Positions 1-10,487 of a stretch of DNA of 64,000 bases are shown piece by piece; the first letter of the stretch is position 1, and the number at the start of each line of letters is the position of its first letter. Below the pieces are notes generated by a model that worked only from the letters and a program-made list of their open reading frames with translations, ran no database searches and was not told the origin of the DNA. The stretch lies in NCBI RefSeq assembly GCF_000219625.1, contig NC_018205.1, positions 434,001 to 498,000 on the forward strand. The letters run 5' to 3'. Source of the stretch: Zymoseptoria tritici IPO323. Its lineage: Eukaryota; Ascomycota; Dothideomycetes; Mycosphaerellales; Mycosphaerellaceae. A program made the position numbers and the translations under genes.

Positions 1-2341
1 GGCTTCTTTGTTGTTACCCTCTTAAATAGGGTTATCTATTGCAGTTTAGCTGTAGGTGTCCTGTTTAGAAGGTACATAGCTGAATCTAATAGCTATGGCT
101 ATAGCTTCTTTGGCAGATGGCTATTAATTCTGAGGGTTCTTGCCTTTGTTACAATCTCCCTGCCTGCCACTTTACTAGCACTATTCTAAGCAGGAGTCTC
201 TGCTGCAGTTGGCAGTATTGTCAGGCTAAGTTTGGCAGCAGCCTTGCCTGCGTCCTTGCTAATTATAGGCTCTATATTAGACCTAAACAAGATTGTCTTA
301 GCCTGCAGAGTTACTTCTATCTTCTTAAAATAGCCTGCAATCTTGGCCACTGCCTAAGGCTTGGTTGCTACTGGTTTACCTGTATAGAAGGCCTTATTGT
401 CGTAGTAGAAGTAACTATAGAACTTGTAAACTACTCTGTTTAGGCCTGGAAGTAATAGCTCTATCTTAATTAAATCCTATGAACATACTGCTATCTAAGC
501 ATGTTCTGCCTAAGGCAGCACTTCCCTATGCTTCTCAGAACGTCTGGAAATCACTGCCTTAGCCTTAGCTAGCAGGCATGTGTTACATATAACTCTATTT
601 AGAGGTTCCTCCCCTGTCTCTGTATCAATTACTCTGCAGCTATCTGTCGATAGCTCTAAGTGCTTAATAGCCCTAATAGAAGGATAACCAAGCAACTAAT
701 GCTACTAGTTAGCAGTTGCAGCGAGTGCAGGAAGTAGTGCAGTAGATAAGAGAACTACTACAGTGCTGGAATTAAGAGCTGTAGTCTTAATTATGTCAGC
801 TTCTCTATATGGAGAATCCGGGGACCCCTTGCTTATGTCAGCAGCCCCTAACACTTCAGCCATTAAATTCTGAAAACTATCACATTGTCGTAATAGTGCA
901 AAACCTGCATAACTCGCGCAGTTTGCAGAACCATCACATATGCGTAATGGTGCAGAGGCCGTTGCCTTAGATTTGGTCGGGCCCCGGGTGCCTAACGGCT
1001 TAGAAACTGCGGCTATTCCAGCTACACTGTCTTCTGGCAGTTTCTCAATGATCTAATAGCTACTTCTGCCATTAGAGTGTTCCGGTGTAAGGAGGGCCTA
1101 GAGCTTAGGGAATTTATGTGCCTCTCCTTTAATTAGCCTGTTAGGCTAGTTCCTTGTGTTATGATAGATACCCTTCTTGTTTAGTATCTGAAGAGATACT
1201 AAACTAGTAAAGAACTCTGGAATTAACCTGGCTTCTAGCAGGGTAAGCTTCCTTGTGATTCTATCTGCTATTGTAAGTATAACTACTGCATCTACAATAG
1301 CTTCTAGGAAGTATTTCTTGTCCCCTGAGATTACATAGTTAAAAGGCCCAGGTAGCCTTAACTTGACGATTCTTGGCCTTATAGCGTCGTTTACAATGTG
1401 AACATTGGCTCCTCTATTAAGGATAGCTATCCTATGCAGCCTGCCATCCTAACTAAGGGAACTAACACTTGGTTTAAAGGAAGTTGTAGTCGCTGTAGCT
1501 GCTGTGTCTTGCGTATCTAACACTATTCCAGAAGAGTCCTTAACCTGTTAATAAGCTTAAATAATCTTGTTAACCCTCTCCTTTAGGCCCTTATCCTCTC
1601 TGAACCGCTTCTTAATCCTGTCTTTAATGTCCTTCCTTAGCTTCTAGTTGTTAGGCCTTAGAAAGTCTGGATTTAGGTAGAAATACACCCTGTAGCGGTA
1701 TAGCTTGCTACAGAGACACAATAACTTTAGCTTGTCAGAACTAGCTTTACCTAAAGCCGTAGCTATTGCAGTTCCAGCAACAGAGGCCTTGTGAACCTTG
1801 CCCCTGAACTTGGTCTCCCTATTGTGTTAGAAGTAGGCTTCCTATACAGTTAATTCTAAGTGCAGAGCAGTAACTGCACCTGTTTCTTGCTTATTAAGCA
1901 ACTTGCCAGTTCTTGTAGCTACATAGTTAGAGTAGAGTGGGGTTATGGAAGTTAACTATGCTTGTGTCGATTTATTGTCTGTCTAAGCCCCTAAGGCATC
2001 CTTCTTGCTGCACTACATAAACTAGAGCTGCATATAGTTACTAATTGATCTGCTATAGGGTGTTACTGTCAGAGATTGTTATTCTAAGTGTCTCTATTAC
2101 ACTTGTATGTAAACTAAGCATCGCTAATTTGCTCCCTTGTTGTCAGGCTAGCTGCAGAGTAGGCAGGTAGAGCCTTAAACTGCACTAGGTTGTCCTCATC
2201 AGGTTCCGGTGTCTTATAATTAATGTCACTCTAAACACGAAGCTCCCTCGCTTCTGTCTTAATGTGATTAATCCACACACTCCAGTCCTGCTAGCTCTAT
2301 AGCCTAACTACTGAAATGGACGTTAAACCTTCTATTGACAT
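1..2341 (-). pseudogene. Copia gag-pol reading frame, RIP-degraded, partial
   Basis: The frame opens with ATG at 2341. Its first ~40 codons read QDWSVWINHIKTEARELRV, a typical Copia gag start (Trp-x2-Trp pattern), with TAG at expected Trp/Gln sites. Around 510-715 is the GAG-pre-integrase domain (LLGYPSIRAIKHL, then CNTCLLAKAKA, the CxxC part of the HHCC finger). From about 480 down to 1 the integrase core follows, with LIKIELLLPGLNRVVYKFYS and a Copia-like block near position 90 (PKKL then AI, FSYVPSKQDTYS). Protease motifs between gag and integrase were not resolved. Reverse transcriptase and RNase H would lie outside the window. No functional product is possible from this copy. Confidence 0.75.
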
Positions 2342-2601
2342 CGTGTCGTCGTCGTAGGTGTAATTGTCGTCGAATAACAACGCGTATTTGTCGTTCTGCG
2401 GGGGTGTAGGCGGAGGATCCGTAGGCGGATCGCCTATTAGTTAATCGTCGTTACCGATAGGGGTTCTCCGTGTCCGTAGAGCCCTAGGATCCGTAGAAGA
2501 TCGCTCACTTAATCGCTATAATCGTGTAATTATTGGCCTGTATCGGTGTCGTTACTGCAGCAGTCTTAATCAACTACCCTCGATTAATCAATTAGTGCAA
2601 A

Positions 2602-2613
2602 CCGGGCTCATAA
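2602..2613 (-). other. Copia primer-binding site, half-tRNA type
   Basis: One base inside the LTR the minus strand reads TTATGAGCCCGG. This is complementary to the anticodon stem-loop of initiator tRNA-Met (GGGCTCATAA), not to the tRNA 3' end. Drosophila copia and yeast Ty5 are known to prime with a cleaved initiator tRNA half. The match is seen here; use as a primer is inferred. Confidence 0.6.
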
Positions 2614-2614
2614 C

Positions 2615-2826
2615 TGTTTGGACTAGCGACCACACTAGCGTGTAATCAAGGAGTGATCAGCGAGACGCCAGTGGTTTAGAACCGACTTTATAACGCGCCT
2701 ATTAAGAGGCAGAGGGGGGTGGGTACCCACCTCTCTATCTACTACAGAATGCCAAGGAATAAAACTCTTCCTTGCCATAAACCCTGTAAGTTGATTATAA
2801 GCCACCCATGTCACATGGTCGCAACA
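2615..2826 (-). repeat. Copia 5' LTR (212 bp)
   Basis: The LTR starts TGTTGCGACC and ends CCAAACA on the minus strand. A 212-bp homologue lies at 43403-43614 on the plus strand. The boundary is defined by that second copy and by the uninterrupted R1 sequence at 12628-12632, which shows what the target looked like before insertion. Confidence 0.85.
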
Positions 2827-2990
2827 CTCCCGCTTCCCTAAATAGAACAAGTGCATTAGTTCTATTAGGGGTCTAGAGGTTAGGGAGGAGAGGACCCCCG
2901 CCTGCCTTCCACCTTTCGGCTGTCTTTGCACCTCGTCCCTAGAGTCTCTGTCGTTGATGAGACCGATGACATCCCTACATCTACTCGATG
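2827..2990 (-). repeat. Repeat R1, copy A (left part), Copia insertion site
   Basis: On the minus strand this matches 12425-12632, starting at GCCATCGAG and ending at the GGGAG target where the Copia LTR begins. R1 has no recognisable coding content. Its nature (old LTR, MITE or other) is unknown. Confidence 0.7.
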
Positions 2991-4725
2991 GCAGCGCGTA
3001 CTTACTAACGAAACTTCGAGATCCACGCACTCGCTCGCGCACGCCTAAGGAATACTACTTCAGCCTCCGTGCTAGTAGGCGCAACTGGCACGTAGCATTC
3101 TAGGCAGCTCTGTAGTAGACTATTACGTATAGTCCCGCAAACCACGACTCGATAATACCTCTTGCACCTACGAGAAGCTATAGCGTAGTTCGAAGAGGAA
3201 GAGGAGGAGTAGCTACTACCTATAACGAGGAACCTTTCCACTCCATGTCGCTACTCCTCTCGCTGCCGCATGAGCTACTCGTTGACATCCTCTCATGTCT
3301 CCCTTTTGCAGATCTGAAAGCGTTGCGCTCCGCCTCGTATATATGTTCTGGTCTAGCGACGCCTATTATTTTCCAAGAGGTTCTATTTCACTTCGAGCCT
3401 AGGGGATGTATAACTCTCGGCGATATCGCTCGCGCGCCACATCTCGCTCCCTATATGCGCGCAATTCGACTCTAGAGGGCGAAAGGGATATATCGTTTCG
3501 ATAATTACGATGCATAGGAAGGAGCGACAATATACGAACACCTGCCCGACGAGGAGCTCTTCGGGCTATCGCCACCGCCTCTCACGAATATTACACTAAT
3601 GTCACCGGGGGAATAGGATACATTAGGTGCTATAGAGCGGCGAAGGCTATACGACGAATATTAATAAGAGATTTAAGCGACCGACTAGTTCTACGCACGA
3701 TTTGCGTCTACCGTCCTCGCAGCCGCGTCGTCGCAGTATAGCACGCCTCTTAGCCACGTCAGCCATCGACATCCGCACTTCCATTGCACACCCAATATTG
3801 ACCTGATCATCACCAAACACGCACTATTCGAAAGCCCTTATTAAGGCCGTTCTAACAAACCCGCATTCACCTCGCTGCCCTCAAAACCCACGCCGCTACT
3901 AGAGTTTAAAGATTTACCTTGTTGCCCCCTTTAGGGTGCAAATTTTGACCCTGAACTCCGGGATTTGGCCCCTACCTCCGAAACCTTATTCCGACCTTAC
4001 CTCCCCTACACTCGAAATATTCCCTGTTTAGGGCATTGCACAAGGAAGGTTCACAACCTGTACCACAACACAACACTACAACACTTTAACACACTACAAC
4101 ACAACTAATACGCCGCCGATTCGGACGCCGTGTAGCCCGTTTGAAAGCCCTCGACGAGAGCTTTTATTCTAGCTATCAAACGCCTGATTTGGTCGAATTC
4201 TGAAAGAGCCAAAGGCCAAACAAGAGCAGTGTCCCTAGGATACACAAACATACATATACACTTAGTTCTCTCTATACTAGAGTTACCTGTTGTCCTACGC
4301 CGCCGAGAGAGGAAGCTAAAGGAGCAGTGTAGTTTAGTAAGGACGAATTTGCACCTCTAGGGATTAGAGTAGTAGTACTAGCTGTATAGCTAGATACTCT
4401 GTATAGAGTATAGGCCTACCTTTCCCTAGAGACAAAGGTTGTCCCGAACCTGCTACAGCTACCCGCAGAACGCCTCTAAAGCCTGCTACAAAGACGCACG
4501 TTACTGCAGGCTAGAGTACTTCCTAGAAGCAGAGGTATATTTATATATCTCTTCTCTCCTCTTTAAAGTATACCTTCTCCCACTTTGTATAGTAGGAAGA
4601 AGAGTGCCCTAGTGTCGCAAGTAGGCTAGGACCCGAACGCGATTGGAAATAGAGACGAACAAGCAGCCCTCTCGGCGTAAGACTGCTAAGCCTCTTTTCA
4701 AACAACAAACAACAACAACAAGACA

Positions 4726-5264
4726 ATGTCTACCGAGACGGAAATGGAAATGACAGACGCAAGCTCAGCCCCTCAGACTCCAAAAGCTACGGCTAGAGGG
4801 GACGAGGAAGTTACGTTTAAGTCTCTCAAAACCCTGCCGTTGCTGGAGGAACTACTGAAAAGAACCGGCATTCCTTTCATACCTAGGAAAAGGCAAAACC
4901 CCTTCGAATTCAGTATCTCCCCGACTCGCAGCCCTTCTCTCGGAAAGAAACAAACACTCTCTTACACGCCCGCGAACGAGAAGATCCTACAAGCCCGACA
5001 GCTACTAGTCGAAGCGGCGGGGGATCTAGTCGGGTTTCCAGGAGAACAAACCCGGGTTCTCGACCTTCTCGAAGTCTTTCGGCACTTTACCGAGCGTACA
5101 GACTTTAGGACAACGTCCCAAATCCTCGCAAAGCAAGTCTCGAACCTAGAAATAACAACAAAGAAACTAGCAGCACAGGCGAAGAAGCCTACTTTCGCAG
5201 ACGTTGTTAAGGGAGACAGCGGATCCGCTACCTCTACCTCTACCTCCTCGACAACAAAGACAAC

Positions 5265-5297
<33 letters not shown>

Positions 5298-5904
5298 GTG
5301 GACGACCGTCTCCTAGAGGGCTAGCAAGCCGAAAGAACAAGCAGAACCGATGCCTCTTATCCTTGTACCAAAGGATAAAGAGAAGGAACTCGACCAGATC
5401 GCAACCCGAGACAAAATCAACGACGCTCTTAAAGGCGAAGACCAAGAGCTAGCTGTCCTTGCGATAAAGAAATCATTTCGGGGTAACATTGTCCTAAACT
5501 TTGCAACAGAGAAAGCCCGCCAACGAACGATCGATAGCCTTACTAAGGTTACCGATATCGTAGGCGAGGCACGGGTAATAGAGGACTCTCTCTGGCACAA
5601 GGTCGTAGTCCACGGCGTCTCGACCGCGAACTTCAACACGCCAACAGGCCTACAGGACATTTAACGAGAAATTGAGACCTTTAATAGAGGTCTTAAACTC
5701 GCAGGCACCCCGATTTGGCTAACAAACGAAGAGAGAAGAAGGACTCTTACTGGGGCGACAGTTCTAGTAGGCTTTGCTACCGAGGAGGAGGCAAAAAGGG
5801 CTATTCAAAACCGTCTATACGTAGGCGCGGACAGCCTAAGAGTCGAGAAGGCGAAGGATCGTATACAACAGAAAGGGAGGCCCCTAGAACGTTCTACATG
5901 TTAG
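4726..5904 (+). pseudogene. LINE ORF1 (gag-like nucleic-acid-binding protein)
   Basis: One frame of about 392 codons is interrupted only by TAG at 5314 and TAA at 5662, both consistent with RIP. The N-terminal third is acidic and Ser/Thr-rich. A run of CAA codons (polyGln, 5266-5298) follows, then an RRM-like region as in ORF1 proteins of fungal LINEs (VVVHGVSTANF, later TVLVGFATEEEAKRAIQNR). The usual CCHC knuckles are not seen before the stop at 5902, so they are lost or encoded past it. The last sense codon and the ORF2 ATG overlap (ATGTTAG). ORF1 proteins package the LINE RNA; this copy is dead. Confidence 0.7.
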
Positions 5905-8900
5905 AACACTCTCTACGGATTTTCCACGTTAATCTTAACCGATCTATCGAGGCTACAGAGTCTACCTTAGACGTCGCGGTTAAGCAGAAAGCCGACCTTC
6001 TACTAGTCCAGGAACCGTGGACTATAGAAGACCCGATAACAGGCTACAAAGAGACAAGATCTATCGCACACCGGGAGTACAACCAGCTATTCCCAACGAC
6101 TACGGATTCGACGGTCCGGCCAAGAACAATGCTATATATTAGCACAAGACTCAACGTCAATATCTCTCCTATTTTATTAGACGACAGCGACATACTTTCC
6201 TTTGTTATTTCAGACAAGAAGGGCAACAAGATCCAGATAGTTAATCTCTACAACGAGAAGGACCTTCGGGATACCGAGAACCCGCAAAACCGGCGAACAA
6301 TAGAGAGAAGCCTCTACTCTCTACGCAACACGTTCCTTCCAAACACTCTACTAGTAGGAGACTTTAACCTTAGACACCCGTCCTAGGATCCGAGGGGAAA
6401 GGATACTACTAGCGCCCGCGAATTTATAGAGTGGATAGAAGACCAGGGCTTTACTCTACGTAATACGATAGGTGTCGGGACCTTCTATAGGCCGCACCTA
6501 GACGCAGAGTCGGTCCTAGACCTTACGTTCACAAGAGGATCCTTATCTACGAAAGAAATCGACTGGAGAACGATTCCGACAGGCTCAGACTATAAGGCTA
6601 TATCTATAGACCTTATTAGCGCGCAAGATCGAGCCCAACAGAAGAAAGTAGTTCTAGATATAGCTTCCGCGGATTGGGAACTGTTTACAGATCTCCTAAT
6701 AAGCAAGGCGACGTCTATTAACTATACGAACTCCCTCGACGACATCGCAGACTCCCTTACCTCGTGTATTACCGAATCGATGCGGGGAGCAATCCCAGAG
6801 AAAGTAGTACACGCCTGCGCAAAACCTTGGTGGAATAGAGAGCTACGCACACTACGCCGTACAATGTCTAGAACATATAGACAGACCTTTACCTGCGGAC
6901 GTACGCCGACGCTAGACGAGAAAGAGGCGTATACGAAAGCGAGAAACGAGTACTTCCAAGCTATTAAAACAGCTAAGAAGAACCACTAGAACGCTTTCCT
7001 CGAAAAAGAAGACTCGAAATCTATCTTTAAAGCTATGTCCTATACTAGGAATAGCAGCCGAAGACAGATACCCACGATAAACAACGAAGATTCTTTCGAG
7101 GGGAAATGTAAGGCCTTCTCCGAAGCCTTATTTCCGCGCCCTCCTGCCGAGGAACCTCTACCTAGCCGTTAGGAAGCGTATACAGCCGGGGATTAGGGCT
7201 GGACTACGCTAACCGAAGAGGAACTCGCTGCTGCCTGTAGCACGAAGATAGTAAAAGGAAAAACGCCGGGCCCGGACGGTATTACGCAAGCTATTATTAG
7301 TAAAGCGTACGGCGCTATTCCTATTACCTTTCTACGTATATACAGTAGGCTACTCGACGAAGGACACTACCCCCGATGCTGGAAAGTTGCGACAGGCGCA
7401 GTTCTAGCAAAGCCGGGAAAACCAGACTATTCGGTCCCTAAGGCCTACCGAGTTATCTCTCTCCTAAACTGCCTCGGCAAGATTAGCGAGAGAATACTCG
7501 CAAAACGCCTAGGGATTATCGCAGAGACGAAGCCCCTTCTACACGACTCGCAGTTAGGAGGGCGAAAGAAGAAATCGGCTATCGATACGGTGCTTCTCTT
7601 AACGAACGAAATCGAGGAGAATCGAAGAAAGAAAAAGAAGACTTCGGTTATCTTCCTCGACGTAAGAGGAGCATACGACCACGTTGCAAAGAACCGACTG
7701 TTAAGAATAATGATCCAGTTAAGGCTTCCGCACAGCCTTATACGTTGGGTTCAGTCGTTTATAAGCAATAGACGCCTACGAATAGCATTCGACGGACAGA
7801 TACAGGAATTCCAGGACGTAGAGATCGGCATTCCGCAAGGCAGCCCGATGTCTCCTATCCTCTTTCTTATCTATACGCGCGACATATTCTTCTCGCTACA
7901 AGGAGTCACTCCTAGTTCCTACGTCGACGACATTAGACTATCTACCTCGTCTACGTCCCTTAAGAAGAACTCTAAGGTACTAGAACGTGAGGCAAGAAGG
8001 CTAATAGACCTAGGAAAGAAGAACTCGATTGCTTTCGACCTAGCAAAGACAGACCTAGTACACTTCTCGAAAGGGAAAGGGTCCGATTGCCCGGTAATTC
8101 TTCCAAACGGCGATATTGTTCGCCCGGCAAAGAAAGCGATAAGGTGGCTTGGGATTTGGCTAGACGCCGGTCTTACCTTTAAGGAGCACATTGCAATAAG
8201 ATCGGCACAAGCACAAGCGGCATTCTATCGATTAGAAAGACTAGCAAATACCGAACGCGGTCTATCTTCTATATTGTTAAGAAAGATCTACCTAGCCTGC
8301 GTTACTACAATAGCAGACTACGGGGCCCCGGTTTGGTAGCGGTCGAAAAAGAGCATAAAACCTCTAGTATCTCTACAAAGTAAAGCTTGTAGAAAGATCC
8401 TAGGCGTTTTCCGTACCGCCCCAAACGTCCCGTCCGAAGTAGAGTCAAATCTCTTCCCCCCGGATCTACGCCTAGAGAGACAGTCAATTTTATACTCTCT
8501 ACGCGTAGCAAAGCTACCCGAAAACTACCCCGTAAGACTCGCTATCCAAAGCGCGCCTTCGGATACGCGAGAAGTCTAATACGAGGACTCGAGAGAGATA
8601 CTTCCGCAAAAACGACAGAGAACACAGATACAACTACTCTGTTATCGACTCCGACAATACAAGCATTTCGTAGAACACGAGAGGGCTAACTACGCAAAAG
8701 ACGATCTCTTTAGCGTCTGGAAAACCCGATACGAAATAGCAAGACAACGGGAGATTAATAAGGTACCTAGGAATACAAATAGCTACCTTAGTCGATTTCT
8801 ATAGAGCTCGCCAGGAAAACATAGAATAGGAGGAAGACGCGCTTTAACTAGTGCCTTCTATACTATCCTATTAGGACACGGATACCTAAAGTCCTATCTC

Positions 8901-9143
8901 TGTCGCTTTGGACACGCAACGACGCCAGACTGCCCTTGCGGACGACGAGAAACAGCAGAACACCTCGTATGTAGCTGCCCTATCTACGATGTATTTAGGC
9001 TACTACCGCTACGATAAGCACAATCTCTGCTAGAAATAGTAGAAGACAAGGAACTCCGGAAACACCTTACTACCTTTCTCTCGGATACAAAGATTGCTTC
9101 TAGGTCCTGGCACCTAGCAAGAGGCGAAGACGAGACCGTCTAG
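5898..9143 (+). pseudogene. LINE ORF2: endonuclease and reverse transcriptase
   Basis: The frame spans about 1081 codons with stops at 6384, 6987, 7170, 7194, 8337, 8577, 8802 and 9015, all TAG/TAA where Trp or Gln fits. Domains in order: APE-type endonuclease (ADLLLVQEPW near residue 36; LLVGDFNLRHPS near 155), then reverse transcriptase with KGKTPGPDG, VISLLNCLGKISERILA, VIFLDVRGAYD, GIPQGSPMSPILF and the catalytic SYVDD box. Near the C-terminus is a Cys/His knuckle (CPCGRRETAEHLVCSC). No RNase H domain was recognised. The endonuclease would nick the target and the reverse transcriptase copy the RNA there. Non-functional without repair of the stops. Confidence 0.85.
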
Positions 9144-10487
9144 CCTACACTCCTTTTACTTTTCCTTATTTGTCTTTCTTTAAAGTCCTTCGATACTAGC
9201 TAGCTACTATCCTAGGCACGGGTCTTTCCCTAAGGTTAAGAGATACGAGAGAACAACGATTGTACATAGATAGACTGCTGTCGCGAGACAGCCGTCCTAC
9301 ATAGTTATAGACTCCTACAGGACGTAAATGGAACAAACAAACAACAAACAAACAAACAAACGCCTCTTAGCCCTCGCCCTACCGACTCCGACGCTGCGCA
9401 GCTCCTCTGCTGCTATCGAATGTTCTCGACACTTCTATAGAATGTCCGTACCTTCTCGTATGTTCCTACCTACCGGGTCGACGAGCTCGGCTAGGGAGCG
9501 ACCTAGCGCAATATTGCCTTCCACGTCTTCGCATTAGTGGAGCTCGGCTGGGGAAACGACCTATACTACGATACGGTTCAGCTCTTCGCTGCGCTTGCCT
9601 TCTCCCGATTTCCCGCAGGACCGCTCGCTATCCGGTCACTAACGCTTATAACATAGGGAGGCGCGTTTTGGACGCTCCCGTACCTAATTCGACTTCTCTA
9701 TTGGATGTATGGGTCTCTAGAGAATCGGGCCGTCTCGGTGCCCTCTAATTATCTATATCTCCAAGGCGCTGTTATAGCGGGTAGCCGGGAGTTTATAGTT
9801 GAACAGGTCGAACACCTAACGCGGGCTCTCTTCGCCACTGAAAACCATTTCGTGTCGCTAGTCTGCCTCGAGTGCCGGATTGACACCCTATAGGATGTTG
9901 GAGGGTACCAAGGGGAACAGGCCCTCGCGCTCAAAGTAGCGCGGTGCATCCGAAAGGCAAGACGACTCGAGTAGCTAAGCCTCGCCTTCGGCGAAGATGT
10001 ACATGTTAAGGGTGACCCCGCACACTATTTCAGCGAGTATCGTCGTCCAGACGTGGCGTACACGGCGCCGATCTCGCGACATTTGCTCAGTGCGATAGCC
10101 AGTCTCCGGCACGTACGACATCTCCACCTCTCCTTACTTACTATTACTCCTTATCTTCTCGGGGTCTTCCGTATTATTTCCCAACTTACCTTACTCCGAC
10201 TCTCCTATATGGCACTCCTCTTAGGCTCCTCTAACGACATCCTCGTATAGATTACGAACCACTTAACGTTGGATTTGGTAGAGCTAATCGTTCTTGAAGA
10301 CATCGTGTAAGGCCAACTACGGATTCTCCTCGATCCTCGCGGACCGGCGTGGTTATCTTCGACAGTCCCGGAGGTCTGGTATAATAATTATAAGGAGGAC
10401 ATTCGGCGGTTTGTTCTCCGGACGTCGTCTATACCGCTCGTGCTTTCTCCTAACGAATATATCGCGAACCGACTTCGTTTAACATAA

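Larger units (their letters stand above)
1..2826 (-). mobile_element. Ty1/Copia LTR retrotransposon, 5' half (runs off window)
   Basis: Reading leftwards from 2826, the order is LTR, primer-binding site, gag-like frame, GAG-pre-integrase domain and the start of an integrase core, so this is the 5' half of a Copia element cut by the window edge. The interior has many TAG stops at Trp/Gln positions (RIP) but keeps a fair amount of CpA/TpG, so damage is moderate. The element sits in repeat R1 next to the 5-bp target CTCCC (GGGAG on the element strand) at 2827-2831. The other LTR lies outside the window. Confidence 0.85.
3756..9360 (+). mobile_element. Full-length non-LTR retrotransposon (LINE-1 of this window, Tad1/I-like)
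   Basis: The 5605-bp element has a 970-bp 5' leader, ORF1, ORF2, a 3' UTR and a CAAA-type tail (9331-9360). A 12-13 bp target duplication (CGCCTCTTAGCC) is present at 3744-3755 and 9361-9372, and removing the insert restores the F-box reading frame. RIP damage is light: ten in-frame TAG/TAA and no TGA across both ORFs, with the polyglutamine CAA run intact. The last ~190 bp are shared with the SINE-like elements at 40055-40907 and 60391-61187. Confidence 0.88.
3245..10487 (+). pseudogene. F-box protein gene, RIP-mutated and split by a LINE
   Basis: The 5' part (3245-3755) and 3' part (9373-10487) join in frame across the LINE insertion: 1626 nt, 542 codons, giving a ~541-residue F-box protein. 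Residues ~5-50 are the F-box (LPHELLVDILSCLPFADLKA), the SKP1-binding module of SCF ubiquitin ligases. The C-terminal half has Leu-rich segments (ASLRHVRHLHLSLLTITPYL). In-frame stops are TAG or TAA at Trp/Gln positions, for example 3476 and 3527, with no frameshift. RIP needs a duplicate, so this was probably one of several paralogues; no second copy is in the window. The gene must have been broken both by RIP and by the LINE; the order of events is not certain. Confidence 0.8.

Noticed and set aside
3005..3241. Minus-strand frame starting MERFLVIGSSYSS
   Set aside because: Low-complexity Ser run from a GAGGAG stretch in the 5' flank of the F-box gene; no family.
5167..5445. Minus-strand Leu-rich frame
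   Set aside because: Antisense of the polyglutamine CAA repeat in LINE ORF1.
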